A DNA stretch of 64,000 nucleotides, taken from Pseudonocardia sp. T1-2H (GTDB taxonomy: Bacteria; Actinomycetota; Actinomycetes; Mycobacteriales; Pseudonocardiaceae). Position numbers and translations under genes: made by a program. This document shows positions 42,071 to 51,563 of this stretch, in pieces (within the stretch, counting starts at the first letter, position 1; the number at the start of each line of letters is the position of its first letter). The DNA lies in the NCBI RefSeq assembly GCF_038039215.1, contig NZ_JBBPCL010000001.1:5828001-5892000 (forward strand), given 5' to 3'. A model generated the notes under the pieces. The model was not told where the DNA came from. It searched no databases and worked only from the letters and a program-made list of their open reading frames with translations.

Positions 42071-43057
42071 TCTTGCACTCCCGATCCAGCGATTCTCTCG
42101 GCGCGCGACGCCTGCACGTTCGGCAGGTCGTCGGCGCCCATGTCGAGCAGCTCGAGGGCGAGCGAGGCCCCGAGCTTCTCGGCGTTGTCCATGTCTGCGG
42201 TACCGGAGGCGCGCAACAGCGCCCCCGTGGTCGTGCCGATGATCGCCCGGAGGGACAGCCGGTCGACGATGACGTCGTTCCCGGCCGCGTCCTCCACGTA
42301 GTCCGAGACGACGTCCGCGAGCGCACCGATGGGTGCGCTGCAGCCCGCCTCGAGTGTGGCCAGCACGGAACGCTCGGCGGTGACCGCCGCGCGCGTGGCC
42401 GCGTCGTCCAGCGACGCGGCGAGGAAGCGGGCGAGCTGCCTCGTCGCCCGCCCGGCACTCGATCGCGAGTGCACCCTGGGCGGGAGCGGGGAGCATCTGC
42501 AGCGGGTCGAGCAGCTCGCTCGCCTCGTCGACGCGGCCCAGCCTGCGCAGCCCGGCCGCGGCGACGACCACCGCGTCCAGCTCGCCGGACCGCACCTTCC
42601 CGATCCGGGTGTCGACGTTGCCCCGGATCGGCACGATCTCGAAACCCAGCCCCAGCGCGGCGAGCTGGGCCGAGCGCCGGGGCGACCCGGTCCCGATCCG
42701 CGAGCCGACGCCGAGCTCACCGAGCACGCGGCCGTCGCGGGCGACGAGCGCGTCCCGGGGGTCCTCCCGGACCGGCACCGCGACGAGCGTGAGCCGCGGG
42801 TCCGGTTTGGTGGGCAGGTCCTTGTACGAGTGCACGGCGACGTCCACCTCGCCGGCGACGAGCGCCTCGCGCAGGGCGGACACGAACACCCCGACGCCCA
42901 GCTCGGCGATCGGCGCGAGCGAGCGGTCCCCGGTGGTGCTGACGTTCACCAGCTCGGCGGGGCGCCCGGCGGCGGTGATCCGCTCGGCGATCATCCCGGA
43001 CTGGGCGACGGCGAGCGCGCTCGGCCGGGTGCCGACGCGCAGCGGTGTGACGCTCAT
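42067..43057 (-). pseudogene. hemC: Hydroxymethylbilane synthase, frameshifted
   Basis: The enzyme polymerises four porphobilinogens on a dipyrromethane cofactor. The first about 208 codons read well ([60 protein letters not shown]). The frame then shifts by one extra base near 42434-42442. The rest, including the cofactor cysteine region [11 protein letters not shown], continues in another frame to the stop at 42067. Removing one base gives a normal 329-residue protein. Both ends keep 4-nt overlaps with hemA and hemD, so the operon is otherwise intact. hemC is normally indispensable, so a sequencing error is likely. Confidence 0.9.
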
Positions 43058-44445
43058 CGGCCTCGCTCCAGGGTCTGCGCGGGCGGCTCGAGCGGCGCCT
43101 CGAGCGCGCGGGCGACGTCCGCGCCGGTGAGCTGCTCGGCGGTGCCGGCGACCGCGGCGGGCTTGGTCGGGTCCAGCTCGAACAGGGTGCGCAGCGCGGC
43201 GGCGTAGCTGTCCCCGTCCGGCCCCACGGCGAGGCGCTTCACCTGCACGGTCGGCGTGTGCAGCAGCTTGTCCACGACGCGGCGGACGGTGCGGCCGAAC
43301 TCCTCGCGCACGCCGTCCTCGAGGTCCGGGAGGCGGGAGGTCAGGCGCAGCAGCTCCGCGTCGACGACCTCGGAGGCGCGCCGGCGCAGCGCGGTGACGG
43401 TGGGGGTGACCTCGGCCGAGCGCTGCGCGGCGAGGTAGTTCTGGGCCTCCTCCGCGACGAGCTCGCGGGCCGACGTGACGGACCGGGCGACGCCGGCGTC
43501 GCCCCCGAGGCGACGCTGCAGCGCGATCAGGTCCACGACGGTGACGCCCTCGACCCCGGCGACCGCCGGGTCGACGTCCCGGGGCAGCCCCAGGTCGCAG
43601 ACGACCAGCGGGCGCCCGGCGCGGCCGGTCATCGCCGCCTCGACGGGCGCGAGCTCGACCACGGTTCCGATGGCCCCGGTGCAGGCCACCATCAGATCCG
43701 CCCGCGCGAGCTCGGTCTCCAGGTCCTCGAGGAGTCCCGCGCGGGCAGGGGTGCCCTGCTCGGCGGTCTTCTCGGCGAGCCGCTCGGCCCGCTCCGCGGA
43801 CCGGTTCAGCACGGTGATCTCGGCGGCGCCGGCGCGGCGCAGGTGAGCCGCGGCGAGCGCGCCCATGGCCCCCGCGCCGACGATGACGGCCCGGGTGCCG
43901 GAGAGGTCCTTCCCGAGACCCACGGCCGCGTCGGCCAGCGCCTCGGAGACGACGGAGGCCCCTGCGGCGTCGATCCCGGTGCTCGCGTGCACCCGCTTGC
44001 CGACGCGCAGCGCCTGCTGGGCCAGCTCGTGCAGCACCCGGCCGACGGAACCGACCCCGTCCGCCGTGGCGTACGCGGTGCGCAGCTGGCCCAGGATCTG
44101 GGACTCGCCGACGACCATCGAGTCCAGCCCGGCCGCCACGGAGAACAGGTGCTGCACCGCGGAGCTCGCGTAGTGCACGAAGAGGTGCTCGGTCAGCTCA
44201 CCGAGCTCGAGGCCGGAGTGCCGGCCGAGCACCGAGGAGACGTCCGCCAGCCCGCCGTGGAAGGCGTCCACGACCGCGTAGATCTCGATCCGGTTGCACG
44301 TCGAGAGCAGCACCGCTTCGCTGACGTGGGGGCACCGCAGCATCTCGTCGAGGAGCTTGGGCACGTCGGCGGACGAGACCGCGGCCCGCTCCAGCACCTC
44401 GACGGGAGCACTGCGATGGGACAGCCCTACGACAAGGACGCTCAT
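43054..44445 (-). CDS. hemA: Glutamyl-tRNA reductase
   Basis: This 463-residue NADPH-dependent enzyme reduces glutamyl-tRNA(Glu) to glutamate-1-semialdehyde, the committed step of the C5 heme pathway. The catalytic cysteine is in [13 protein letters not shown] (about residue 50), followed by [15 protein letters not shown], the Rossmann motif [13 protein letters not shown] and the C-terminal dimerisation helices. The start is the ATG at 44443-44445, overlapping rex by 4 nt. As in Streptomyces, rex-hemA-C-D form one operon, making heme synthesis answer to Rex. Confidence 0.96.
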   Translation of the reverse strand: MSVLVVGLSHRSAPVEVLERAAVSSADVPKLLDEMLRCPHVSEAVLLSTCNRIEIYAVVDAFHGGLADVSSVLGRHSGLELGELTEHLFVHYASSAVQHLFSVAAGLDSMVVGESQILGQLRTAYATADGVGSVGRVLHELAQQALRVGKRVHASTGIDAAGASVVSEALADAAVGLGKDLSGTRAVIVGAGAMGALAAAHLRRAGAAEITVLNRSAERAERLAEKTAEQGTPARAGLLEDLETELARADLMVACTGAIGTVVELAPVEAAMTGRAGRPLVVCDLGLPRDVDPAVAGVEGVTVVDLIALQRRLGGDAGVARSVTSARELVAEEAQNYLAAQRSAEVTPTVTALRRRASEVVDAELLRLTSRLPDLEDGVREEFGRTVRRVVDKLLHTPTVQVKRLAVGPDGDSYAAALRTLFELDPTKPAAVAGTAEQLTGADVARALEAPLEPPAQTLERGR

Positions 44446-45269
44446 CGAGGAAACACCGCCGATCCGTTCGCACCGGTCACAACCTGGGGAACGGTAGTGA
44501 CGCCCTCTTTGATACGCGTGCCCGCCACGGCCTGCCTCGGGGGAATCCCCTGTTCGGCCGCGGTCACACCCACGGCGGCCTCCGCGCTGCGCCGCGCGAC
44601 GTGGAACGCGAGGACCTGCAGCTCGACGGCCAGGTCCACCTTGCGCACCTCGACCTCCGCCGGGACCTGCAGGAACAGCGGGGCGAAGTTCAGGATCGAG
44701 CGCACGCCGGCCTGCACCAGGAGGTCGCAGACACCCTGGGCACCCTGGGCCGGGGTCGCAATCATGCCGATGGTCACACCGCGCTCCGTGCAGATGCGCG
44801 GGATGTCCCGGGCGTGCTCGACGAGGATCCCGTTGATGTGGATGCCGACCAGGTCCGGGTCCACGTCGAACAGGGCGCGGACCGGGAAGCCGCGGCCGCC
44901 GAAGCCGCCGTAACCGGCCAGCGCGTGGCCCAGGTTCCCGACCCCGACGAGCGCGACCGCCTGCGGATGGTCCAGCCCGAGCACGCGCTCGAGCTCGTGC
45001 TGCAGGGCCGTCACCTCGTAGCCGACGCCGCGGATGCCGTAGGTGCCGATGTAGGAGAGGTCCTTGCGCAGCTTCGCGGAGTTGACGCCGCTGGCCGCGG
45101 AGAGCTCCTCGCTGGACACCGTCTCGGCGCCCTCCGCGGCGAGCTCGCCGAGGGCGCGGAGGTACACGGCGAGGCGGGCGACGGTGGCCTCGGGAATGGA
45201 CCGGGAGCCCCGCGCGGTGTCCGCTCCCGGGTCGCCACCCGGGGAGTCGGCCTGCGGCGGCAACGTCAC
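44442..45269 (-). CDS. rex: Redox-sensing transcriptional repressor Rex
   Basis: This is a 275-residue repressor. The N-terminal winged HTH (about residues 28-90) contains [24 protein letters not shown]; the Rossmann domain (about 100-215) has [19 protein letters not shown] for NAD(H). Rex releases DNA when NADH rises, derepressing respiratory genes. A 60-residue N-terminal tail plus C-terminal extension ([11 protein letters not shown]) is common in actinobacteria. The start is the GTG at 45267-45269. A candidate Rex operator lies about 170 nt upstream, and two more are near nuo. Confidence 0.95.
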   Translation of the reverse strand: MTLPPQADSPGGDPGADTARGSRSIPEATVARLAVYLRALGELAAEGAETVSSEELSAASGVNSAKLRKDLSYIGTYGIRGVGYEVTALQHELERVLGLDHPQAVALVGVGNLGHALAGYGGFGGRGFPVRALFDVDPDLVGIHINGILVEHARDIPRICTERGVTIGMIATPAQGAQGVCDLLVQAGVRSILNFAPLFLQVPAEVEVRKVDLAVELQVLAFHVARRSAEAAVGVTAAEQGIPPRQAVAGTRIKEGVTTVPQVVTGANGSAVFPR

Positions 45270-45440
45270 GCTGGCGTCTCCTCGGGCATCGGCACGGTAC
45301 TTCTGGCAGGACTGTTCTCAGACCACTGACCGGCGGGTTCTTCCGATCGATGGTCGGCCGGCGGGGTCCCGGCTCCCGTGAGAGGAGCACTGACCGGATG
45401 GGCAGGGGCCGCATCGGCAACGGCTCCACACGGTAGCCGC

Positions 45441-45458
45441 TCGTGAAGTCGTGCACAA
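45441..45458 (-). promoter_or_regulatory. Candidate Rex operator upstream of rex-hemACD
   Basis: On the minus strand the site reads TTGTGCACGACTTCACGA, matching the Rex consensus except for one base in each half. It lies 172 nt upstream of the rex GTG, in the 399-nt gap to the fasciclin gene, as expected for autoregulation. Confidence 0.6.
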
Positions 45459-45585
45459 AGTTGCGATCTTGCTCGACGACGTGCTGAGACCCCGGGTCCG
45501 CCCGGACGACCGGTGATCGCCTCCCTGATGCCGCTCGTCGTCGGGAACATGGTGCAGGACACGCGCCGGACCGCCCCGGACAGCA

Positions 45586-45619
45586 GGACTCCCGGCGACC
45601 GTGCGGTCGCCGGGAGTCC
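45586..45619 (-). terminator. Terminator downstream of the fasciclin gene
   Basis: A perfect 15-bp stem (GGACTCCCGGCGACC/GGTCGCCGGGAGTCC) with a GTGC loop, about 50 nt beyond the fasciclin stop. It also isolates the rex promoter region from upstream transcription. Confidence 0.85.
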
Positions 45620-45668
45620 GGGGTCTGCGCTGCCGACGCGGTGCGCCCTCGCGGGCGGGGGGCCGCGA

Positions 45669-46340
45669 TCAGCTGGCGGGCATGAGCACCGAGTCGATCG
45701 CGAAGACCGTCGCGTTCGAGGTCGGGATGTTGCCGCAGACCACGTTCGCGGCCTGGCCGTTGCCACCGGTCAGGGTGATCGCGTCACCGCTGCCGCCGAC
45801 CTTGACCGTGCCACCCGCGAGCTCGGTGGTGGTACCGGCCGCGAGCAGGCCGTCCTTGTCGTAGCGGGTGCCCGACACGTGGTACGAGAGCAGCGCGCCC
45901 AGCTTGGCCTGGTCGTTGAGGACCGAGTTCAGCGTATCCGCGGGGATCTTCTCGAACGCCGTGTTGACCGGCGCGTAGACGGTCAGCGCCGGCGCCGCGT
46001 TCAGCGTGTCCGCGAGGCCGGGGACCTTGCCGACGGCGCTGACCAGCGTGGTCAGCAGCGGGTTGGTCGACGCGGCGGTCGCGACCGGCTGCGGGCCCAT
46101 CGCGTTGAGCGAGCCGGGCTCGCTGCCCTGGGGGAGCGCGGAGCAGGACGGGCCGAAGACGTCCGCCGCGGAGGTGACGCCGGTGCTGGCGGCCGCTGCC
46201 GACGCCGGGGCGGACATGGTGGCCGGGGCGCCCGTCGACGGGGCGGCGGTGGACGGCCGCTCGCTGCTGCTGCAGGCGCCGAGGGTGACCACCAGGGCCG
46301 CCATCGCGCCGAGGGTGGCGAGTCGCTGAGTCTTGCGCAC
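45669..46340 (-). CDS. Fasciclin-domain lipoprotein (MPT83/MPB70-like)
   Basis: This is a 223-residue exported protein. The signal peptide ends in the lipobox TLGAC (lipidated Cys at about residue 23). A Ser/Ala/Pro linker follows, and the fasciclin domain covers residues about 85-222 ([61 protein letters not shown]). In mycobacteria such proteins are surface antigens. Start: GTG at 46338-46340 with an AGGAGG site 6 nt upstream. The Mo-oxidoreductase lies upstream on the same strand. Confidence 0.9.
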   Translation of the reverse strand: MRKTQRLATLGAMAALVVTLGACSSSERPSTAAPSTGAPATMSAPASAAAASTGVTSAADVFGPSCSALPQGSEPGSLNAMGPQPVATAASTNPLLTTLVSAVGKVPGLADTLNAAPALTVYAPVNTAFEKIPADTLNSVLNDQAKLGALLSYHVSGTRYDKDGLLAAGTTTELAGGTVKVGGSGDAITLTGGNGQAANVVCGNIPTSNATVFAIDSVLMPAS

Positions 46341-46496
46341 GGTGTTCCTCCTACAAGCCGGCCCGGGTTGGTCCGGGCCTGTCAGATGGACGTTCGAGAT
46401 CGCGCCGAACCCGGTTCAGAAGGTTTCGATAACGTTCGGGTCACAGTGACCGAAATTTCTGTCCACTGTGGATATCACGAGGACATTCGTACTGCT

Positions 46497-46520
46497 GGAC
46501 GAGCCGGTTCGGGCTCGTCC
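46497..46520 (-). terminator. Hairpin at the end of the Mo-oxidoreductase gene
   Basis: Stem GGACGAGCC/GGCTCGTCC with a GGTTCG loop. The right arm touches the stop codon (46520-46522). No T tract. Confidence 0.6.
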
Positions 46521-48109
46521 TAGGCGACGGTGAAGATCGTCGCCGGCCATCCGCTGGCACCGTCCGGGACCGGGTCCGCGCGCTGCTCGGTCTGGGTGTT
46601 CCCGTCCGCGTCGGTGGCGCGCACCTGCACGGTGTGGCTTCCGGCGGCGAGGTCGAACCGCGTCTTCCACATCCGCCACGTGTCGCCGCCGACCTCGGTG
46701 GCCAGCTCGGCCGGCCGCCACGGACCGCCGTCCATCCTGACCTCGACCTTGCCGATCCCCCGTGGCTGGGACCACGCGATGCCCGCGACGTCGACCGGTC
46801 CGGCCGGCACCGAGGAGAAGCCCTTCGGCAGGTCGATACGGGCCTCGGTCTTGATCGGCGCCCGCTCCGCCCAGCCACGCTGCAGCCAGTAGCTCTGCCT
46901 GTCGCGGCCGAAGGTCGTGACCTCCATGTCCGCGATCCACTTCGTCCCGGACACGTAGCCGTAGAGGCCGGGTACGACCATCCGCACCGGAAAGCCGTGC
47001 TCGGGCGGCAGCGCCTCGCCGTTCATGCCCACCGCGAGCATCGCGCCGCGGCCCTGCTCCAGCACGACGTCGGTCGGCGTACCGGCCGTGAAGCCATCGG
47101 TGCTGGTGCAGAACACCTGGTCCGCGCCCTGCTGCACGCCCGCCTCCAGCAGGAGGTCCCGCAGGTCGACCCCGACGAAGTTCGCCGTCGAGATCAGGTC
47201 GCCGCCGACGGGGTTCGAGACGCAGGTCATCGTGACGGTGCGCTCGACGAGCGGGCGGCGCATCAGGTCGTCGAAGGTCAGCGTGATCTCGCGGTCGACC
47301 ATGCCGTGCAGGCGCAGCCGCCAGTCCGCCGCGCGCAGCTGCGGGATCCGCAGCGCCACGTCGATCCGGTAGAAGTCCGCGTTCGAGGTCAGGAAGCGGG
47401 TCGTGCCGGGTACGGCGGAGGCGAAGTCCACGCCCGCCGGGATCGCCGGCGCCCGCGTGATCGCGGAGCCGGCGAGCATGCGGGTGACCGTGGCGCGGGA
47501 CTCCTCGCCGCCGCGGCCGAGCAGCAGGCCCCCGCCCCCGGAGGCGAGGGCGCCGAGACCGACCGCGGCCGACGAGCCGATCAACACGTTGCGCCGGGAG
47601 ACGCCGCCGGGGCCCGCCGCCCGCTCGTGCGCCGCGTCGAGTGCGAGGCGGTGCAGCCACCGGAACGAGACGACGCCCGCGAGCAGCGCCGCGAGCGGGG
47701 CCACCAGGTCCAGCGGCGCGAACGACGGGGCGAACGCGACGGCCGCGAAGCCGGCGATGCCCAGGACGGTCACCACGGCGACGCCCGGACGCCGGTCGCG
47801 GCGCGACGCGACACCGGCCACCGCGGCCACCAGCAGGATGACCACGGCCATGCCGCCGAGCAGGATCGGCTTGTCCGCGGTGCCGAAGGTCGCCTTCGCG
47901 AACTCCGTGACCGGCTGCGGCGAGAAGCGGATGACCGTGTCGCCGATCGCCAGGTAGGGCGAGGACGACGGGGAGATGATTCCCGCGACGAGGTTTCCCG
48001 CGCCGAGCGCGGCCCCGACGGCCAGTACGCCGATCAGCGCGGCGAGAGGCCACGGGATGACCCGGGACCGGGGCGTGGGTTCCGCCTCGGGGGCGACCGC
48101 TGTGCTCAC
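46520..48109 (-). CDS. Membrane-anchored molybdopterin-dependent oxidoreductase (sulfite-oxidase family)
   Basis: This is a 529-residue protein. Four to five helices occupy about residues 20-150. A twin-arginine-like segment GVSRRNVLIGSSAAVG follows near residue 167, then the sulfite-oxidase-type Mo domain (about 245-415) with the Mo-ligating cysteine in TMTCVSNPVGGD, and a C-terminal Mo-co dimerisation beta-sandwich (about 420-529). It should act outside the membrane with electrons passing through the membrane part or a partner; the substrate is unknown. It starts with ATG; the fasciclin gene follows about 180 nt downstream. Confidence 0.9.
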   Translation of the reverse strand: MSTAVAPEAEPTPRSRVIPWPLAALIGVLAVGAALGAGNLVAGIISPSSSPYLAIGDTVIRFSPQPVTEFAKATFGTADKPILLGGMAVVILLVAAVAGVASRRDRRPGVAVVTVLGIAGFAAVAFAPSFAPLDLVAPLAALLAGVVSFRWLHRLALDAAHERAAGPGGVSRRNVLIGSSAAVGLGALASGGGGLLLGRGGEESRATVTRMLAGSAITRAPAIPAGVDFASAVPGTTRFLTSNADFYRIDVALRIPQLRAADWRLRLHGMVDREITLTFDDLMRRPLVERTVTMTCVSNPVGGDLISTANFVGVDLRDLLLEAGVQQGADQVFCTSTDGFTAGTPTDVVLEQGRGAMLAVGMNGEALPPEHGFPVRMVVPGLYGYVSGTKWIADMEVTTFGRDRQSYWLQRGWAERAPIKTEARIDLPKGFSSVPAGPVDVAGIAWSQPRGIGKVEVRMDGGPWRPAELATEVGGDTWRMWKTRFDLAAGSHTVQVRATDADGNTQTEQRADPVPDGASGWPATIFTVA

Positions 48110-48178
48110 GACCGTTCTTTCGGCGCCCGGGCCCCAGCGGTTCGGCGCCTCATCCGCAGGCGCCTCATGTCGGGCACC

Positions 48179-48415
48179 TCATGTCAGGGCCGAACGGAAC
48201 CGCTTCTCCTCCACCCGCCAGAACCCGTGCTCCCGGCCGTCGATCAGGATCACCGGGACCCGGTCCCCGTACTCGGCGCGCAGCTCGCCGTCCGAGTCCA
48301 CGTCCGTGGCCTCCCACGGGACGCCCAGCTCGCCGCAGATCCGGCTCACCTCGGCCTCGGCGGTCTCGCACAGATGGCAGCCGACCCGCGTCAGCACCGT
48401 CACCGAATGACTCAT
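48179..48415 (-). CDS. Glutaredoxin family protein
   Basis: This is a 78-residue thioredoxin-fold protein with redox motif Cys13-His-Leu-Cys16 (TRVGCHLC) and cis-Pro in DRVPVILIDG. It resembles the small actinobacterial glutaredoxin-like proteins next to hemA in mycobacteria (Rv0508, from memory). It follows the acyl-CoA synthetase by only 3 nt on the same strand, so they may share a transcript. The reductant (mycothiol or thioredoxin) is not deducible. Confidence 0.87.
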   Translation of the reverse strand: MSHSVTVLTRVGCHLCETAEAEVSRICGELGVPWEATDVDSDGELRAEYGDRVPVILIDGREHGFWRVEEKRFRSALT

Positions 48416-48418
48416 GCC

Positions 48419-49999
48419 CTACACCTCCGCCAGGGTGCGGCGGGCGATCTTGCCCGTCGGGGTGCGCGGCAGCTCGTCGACGAACGCGACCGTCGTCGGC
48501 CGCTTGAAGCGGGCCAACCGCACCGCGCAGTGCTCGTTCACCTGCTCCTCGGTGAGGTCCGAGCCGGGCGTGCGGACGACGACCGCCTTCACCGCCGCCC
48601 CCGTCCGGTCGTCCGGGATGCCGATGACCGCGGCCTCGGCCACCTCCGCCAGCTCGGCGAGCACCTGCTCGACCTCGCGCGGGTAGACGTTGAAGCCGTT
48701 GACGATCACCAGGTCCGACGTGCGGTCGACGAGGTGCAGGTCCCCGTTCCCGTCCAGGTAGCCGACGTCCGCGGTGCGGAACCAGCCCTCCGCGTCCGGG
48801 CCGCCCTCGCCGTCCGGCCAGTAGCCGGAGAACAGGTTGGGCCCGCGCACGGCGACGAGGCCGGTGTCGTCCGCGAGATCGGTGTAGACGTCCGCGACGT
48901 CCCCCTCCTCGCCCTCGTCCTCGTCGTCCCGGGAGTCCGTCAGGGGGCGCCCGGCGGCGTCGACGAGGCACAGCTCGACGCCCGGGAGCGGCCGCCCGAC
49001 GGAGCCGGGGCGGGCCGCGCCGCCGACCTGGTTGCTCGTGACGACCGGCCCGGCCTCGCTGAGCCCGTAGCCCTCGACGATGTCCAGCCCGGTGGCGTCG
49101 TGGAACGCGGTGAACCACTTCGGCGGCAGCGGCGCTCCGCCCGAGGTGCAGATGCGGACGCCGGCGAACCCGGCCCGCAGCTGCTCCGCGGGCACGTCGA
49201 GCAGCGCGCGGTACATCGACGGGACGCCGGCGATCGCGCTGACCCGTTGCCTGACCAGCAGATCCGGCATCGCGTCGGCGTCGAAGCGCTCGGTGAGCAC
49301 GACCGTGGCCCCGGCCCAGGCGACCTGCAGGAGCCCGGCGGCGAGGCCGAACACGTGGAACAGCGGCAGCGCCAGCAGGACCCGGTCCGTCGGGGTGACC
49401 GGGGAGGGGCGCAGCGACGCGAGCTGCGCACGGTTCGCGAGCAGCGCCCGGTGGGAGAGACGGACACCTCGCGGACGGCCCGTGGTGCCGGACGTGTAGA
49501 CAAGGAGCGCGATGGCCTCCCCACCGTCCCCGCTCGCTTCCCGAGCACCGTCGGCGCTCCCCGCCCGCGGACCCGTGGCCGCCGCCCCTGCACCCGAGGG
49601 AGGCGGCGGGAGCACCTGCGCGCCCGCGCCGGCGGCCGCGGCCGCCACGGCGCTCTCCCCCGGTCCGGCGACCACCACCCGGGGGGTGGCGTCACCCAGG
49701 ATGATCTCCAGCTCGCGCGCCACCGCGCTCGGTCCGATCGGGACCACCACGGCACCGGCCCGCAGCGCACCGAACAGGGCGACGCCGAAGGCCTCGCCGT
49801 TGGGCAGCACGACGGCCACCCGGTCGCCCGGGGTGACCCCTGCGGCCCGCAGCCGCTCCGCCTCGGCGCCGGCCGCCGCGTGCAGGTCCTCCCAGGTCAG
49901 CGTGGTGCCGCCGGTGACGTCGACCAGTGCGGGATGCTCCGGCCCGTTCGCCGCGGCCCGCTCGACCAGCGCGTACACGTGCGTGAGGCCCTGCGGCAC
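48419..49999 (-). CDS. AMP-dependent acyl-CoA synthetase/ligase
   Basis: This 526-residue adenylate-forming enzyme has all motifs: LLVYTSGTTGRPRGVRLSH, EGYGLSEAGPVVTSN, GWFRTADVGYLDGNGDL, DRTSDLVIVNGFNVYPREVE and the catalytic lysine in PRTPTGKIARRTL. It is probably a fatty-acid or short/medium-chain acyl-CoA ligase. An acidic insertion (DDEDEGEEGDV) near residue 350 is unusual. The start is the GTG at 49997-49999 with a GGAGAAGG site; longer upstream frame is ignored. Confidence 0.92.
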   Translation of the reverse strand: MPQGLTHVYALVERAAANGPEHPALVDVTGGTTLTWEDLHAAAGAEAERLRAAGVTPGDRVAVVLPNGEAFGVALFGALRAGAVVVPIGPSAVARELEIILGDATPRVVVAGPGESAVAAAAAGAGAQVLPPPPSGAGAAATGPRAGSADGAREASGDGGEAIALLVYTSGTTGRPRGVRLSHRALLANRAQLASLRPSPVTPTDRVLLALPLFHVFGLAAGLLQVAWAGATVVLTERFDADAMPDLLVRQRVSAIAGVPSMYRALLDVPAEQLRAGFAGVRICTSGGAPLPPKWFTAFHDATGLDIVEGYGLSEAGPVVTSNQVGGAARPGSVGRPLPGVELCLVDAAGRPLTDSRDDEDEGEEGDVADVYTDLADDTGLVAVRGPNLFSGYWPDGEGGPDAEGWFRTADVGYLDGNGDLHLVDRTSDLVIVNGFNVYPREVEQVLAELAEVAEAAVIGIPDDRTGAAVKAVVVRTPGSDLTEEQVNEHCAVRLARFKRPTTVAFVDELPRTPTGKIARRTLAEV

Positions 50000-50479
50000 G
50001 GGACCTTCTCCGTCTCGTGGGCCTTCTCCTGGCACGGCACTCGCTCCTCGGGGTACGACACGGGCAGGCACGGCCGCCGGTGACGGCCGATCCGACGAGT
50101 GTCGCAGAGTCTCCGCGCGCGACGCGCGAACGCAGGTGCGGACCGCCCGGACGGGTCGACCCCCGAGCGGTCGGGCAGCCACGCCGACAGCACGTCCCGG
50201 GACGACGGACGGCTCGACACGCCGTCACGGACGGACACGCTACGCCACTGTGACGTTCACCGCGCGTAGTCGCCCGCTCACCGGATCTTCCCGGCGCCGA
50301 GCGGCGCGCCGCGCCGGGGGGCTCTGTCCCGGACCTATGCTCCGCCGCTACGACCGGATCAACGCACGACCGTCCGGATCGGCACGAGACCTCACCCAAG
50401 GGAGTGGCATGCAGCCTGTTGCCAGCGCTCGGCGGGCTCACCCGCGGGGCCCTGTCCGACTCCGGGCACGCAGGGCTTC
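50000..50479. other. 480-nt divergent intergenic region
   Basis: Region between the acyl-CoA synthetase (minus) and the sigma factor (plus). GC remains high and no conserved open frame is convincing. It should hold the bldN promoter, but I cannot identify a clear -35/-10 or operator. Confidence 0.4.
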
Positions 50480-51370
50480 ATGACCCGCCCGATGCGCCCC
50501 CGGCTCCGCACCGACGCCGGCTGGCACGCCGACGCCGCGGTGCGGCCGACTCCCCCCACGAGGACGCCTGTGGCACCACTGACCCAAGCTCCCCCGGCCC
50601 AGCCCTTCCCGCCGGGGCAGCGACCGACGACTCCCCATCGGCCGGCGGCGCAGACGCCCTCGGCCCAGTCGCCGCCCGTGCACGGTGAGCGCTACGACGC
50701 CGTCCCGCAGGCCGACGCGCCGCTCGCCTCCGGGGCCGGTCCGGCGGACCGCTCCGCCCCGGTGCCCCAGCAGCGCCCCGTGACGCCCTCCGCCGAGGAG
50801 CACCCGGTGGAGCCGTCGGCCGAGGAGGGCGGCACCTGGACGCTGGTCAAGCGCTGCCAGGCCGGCGACCTCGCCGCGTTCAGCGAGCTGTACGAGCGCT
50901 ACCACGAGGTCGTCTACCGCTACGTGCTCTTCCGCATGGGGGACCGCACGCTGGCCGAGGACCTCACCCAGGAGACGTTCGTCCGGGCCCTGCGCCGGAT
51001 CAGCTCGGTCAGCTACCAGGGCCGGGACATCGGTGCGTGGTTCGTCACCATCGCCCGCAACCTGATCTTCGACCACGTGAAGTCCAGCCGCTACCGGCTC
51101 GAGTCCACGACGTCGGAGATCGTGGACTACTCCCCCACCACGCACGGGCCCGAGCAGCAGGTGCTGGAGAACGCCACCAACGACGAGCTGCGCATCGCGA
51201 TCGCGAAGCTGAACCCCGACCAGCAGGAATGCATCCAGATGCGGTTCCTGCAAGGCCTGTCCGTGGCCGAGACGGCCGAGCGGATGCAGCGCAACGAGGG
51301 TGCGGTCAAGGCCCTGCAGCACCGCGCCGTCCGCCGGCTCGCCACCCTGCTCCCCGACGGTGTGCGATGA
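50480..51370 (+). CDS. bldN: ECF sigma factor, BldN-like
   Basis: This 296-residue extracytoplasmic-function sigma factor has an unusual Pro-rich N-terminal extension of about 118 residues, as in Streptomyces BldN, which is processed from a pro-form. Region 2 (about 128-178) contains FSELYERYHEVVYRYVLFRM and LAEDLTQETFVRALRRI; region 4 (about 240-288) contains LNPDQQECIQMRFLQG and RNEGAVKALQHRAVRRL. It is followed on the same strand by an RsbN-like membrane protein, the cognate anti-sigma in Streptomyces. The true start within the extension is uncertain. Confidence 0.88.
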   Translation: MTRPMRPRLRTDAGWHADAAVRPTPPTRTPVAPLTQAPPAQPFPPGQRPTTPHRPAAQTPSAQSPPVHGERYDAVPQADAPLASGAGPADRSAPVPQQRPVTPSAEEHPVEPSAEEGGTWTLVKRCQAGDLAAFSELYERYHEVVYRYVLFRMGDRTLAEDLTQETFVRALRRISSVSYQGRDIGAWFVTIARNLIFDHVKSSRYRLESTTSEIVDYSPTTHGPEQQVLENATNDELRIAIAKLNPDQQECIQMRFLQGLSVAETAERMQRNEGAVKALQHRAVRRLATLLPDGVR

Positions 51371-51452
51371 GTGCGGGCTATATCGGCCGTTGTGGCCGTG
51401 TCGTTACGGGTGCGACGAACGAACAACTCGAAGCGGTGAACGGTCCCTACGC

Positions 51453-51480
51453 CGTAACCGACGACCGCCTGGCTCGTTGT
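51453..51480 (+). promoter_or_regulatory. Candidate BldN-dependent promoter of rsbN
   Basis: CGTAAC (51453-51458), 16 nt, then CGTTGT (51475-51480). This matches the Streptomyces sigma-BldN consensus as I remember it (CGTAAC, about 16 nt, CGTTGA) with one mismatch. It lies about 70-85 nt before the rsbN start, in a gap of lower GC, as expected for a sigma factor activating its own anti-sigma gene. Confidence 0.6.
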
Positions 51481-51563
51481 GTGGGTGAACGTCGAAGCAG
51501 TGCGGGGTCCCGATCGGGCTCGGCGCTGACGAACAGTGCAGGGATGCAGTGAGGACGGCCAAC

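Noticed and set aside
51367..51552. 61-codon frame filling the bldN-rsbN gap with overlaps at both ends
   Set aside because: Third-position GC is only about 60%, far below neighbours, there is no recognisable motif, and a BldN-type promoter lies inside it.
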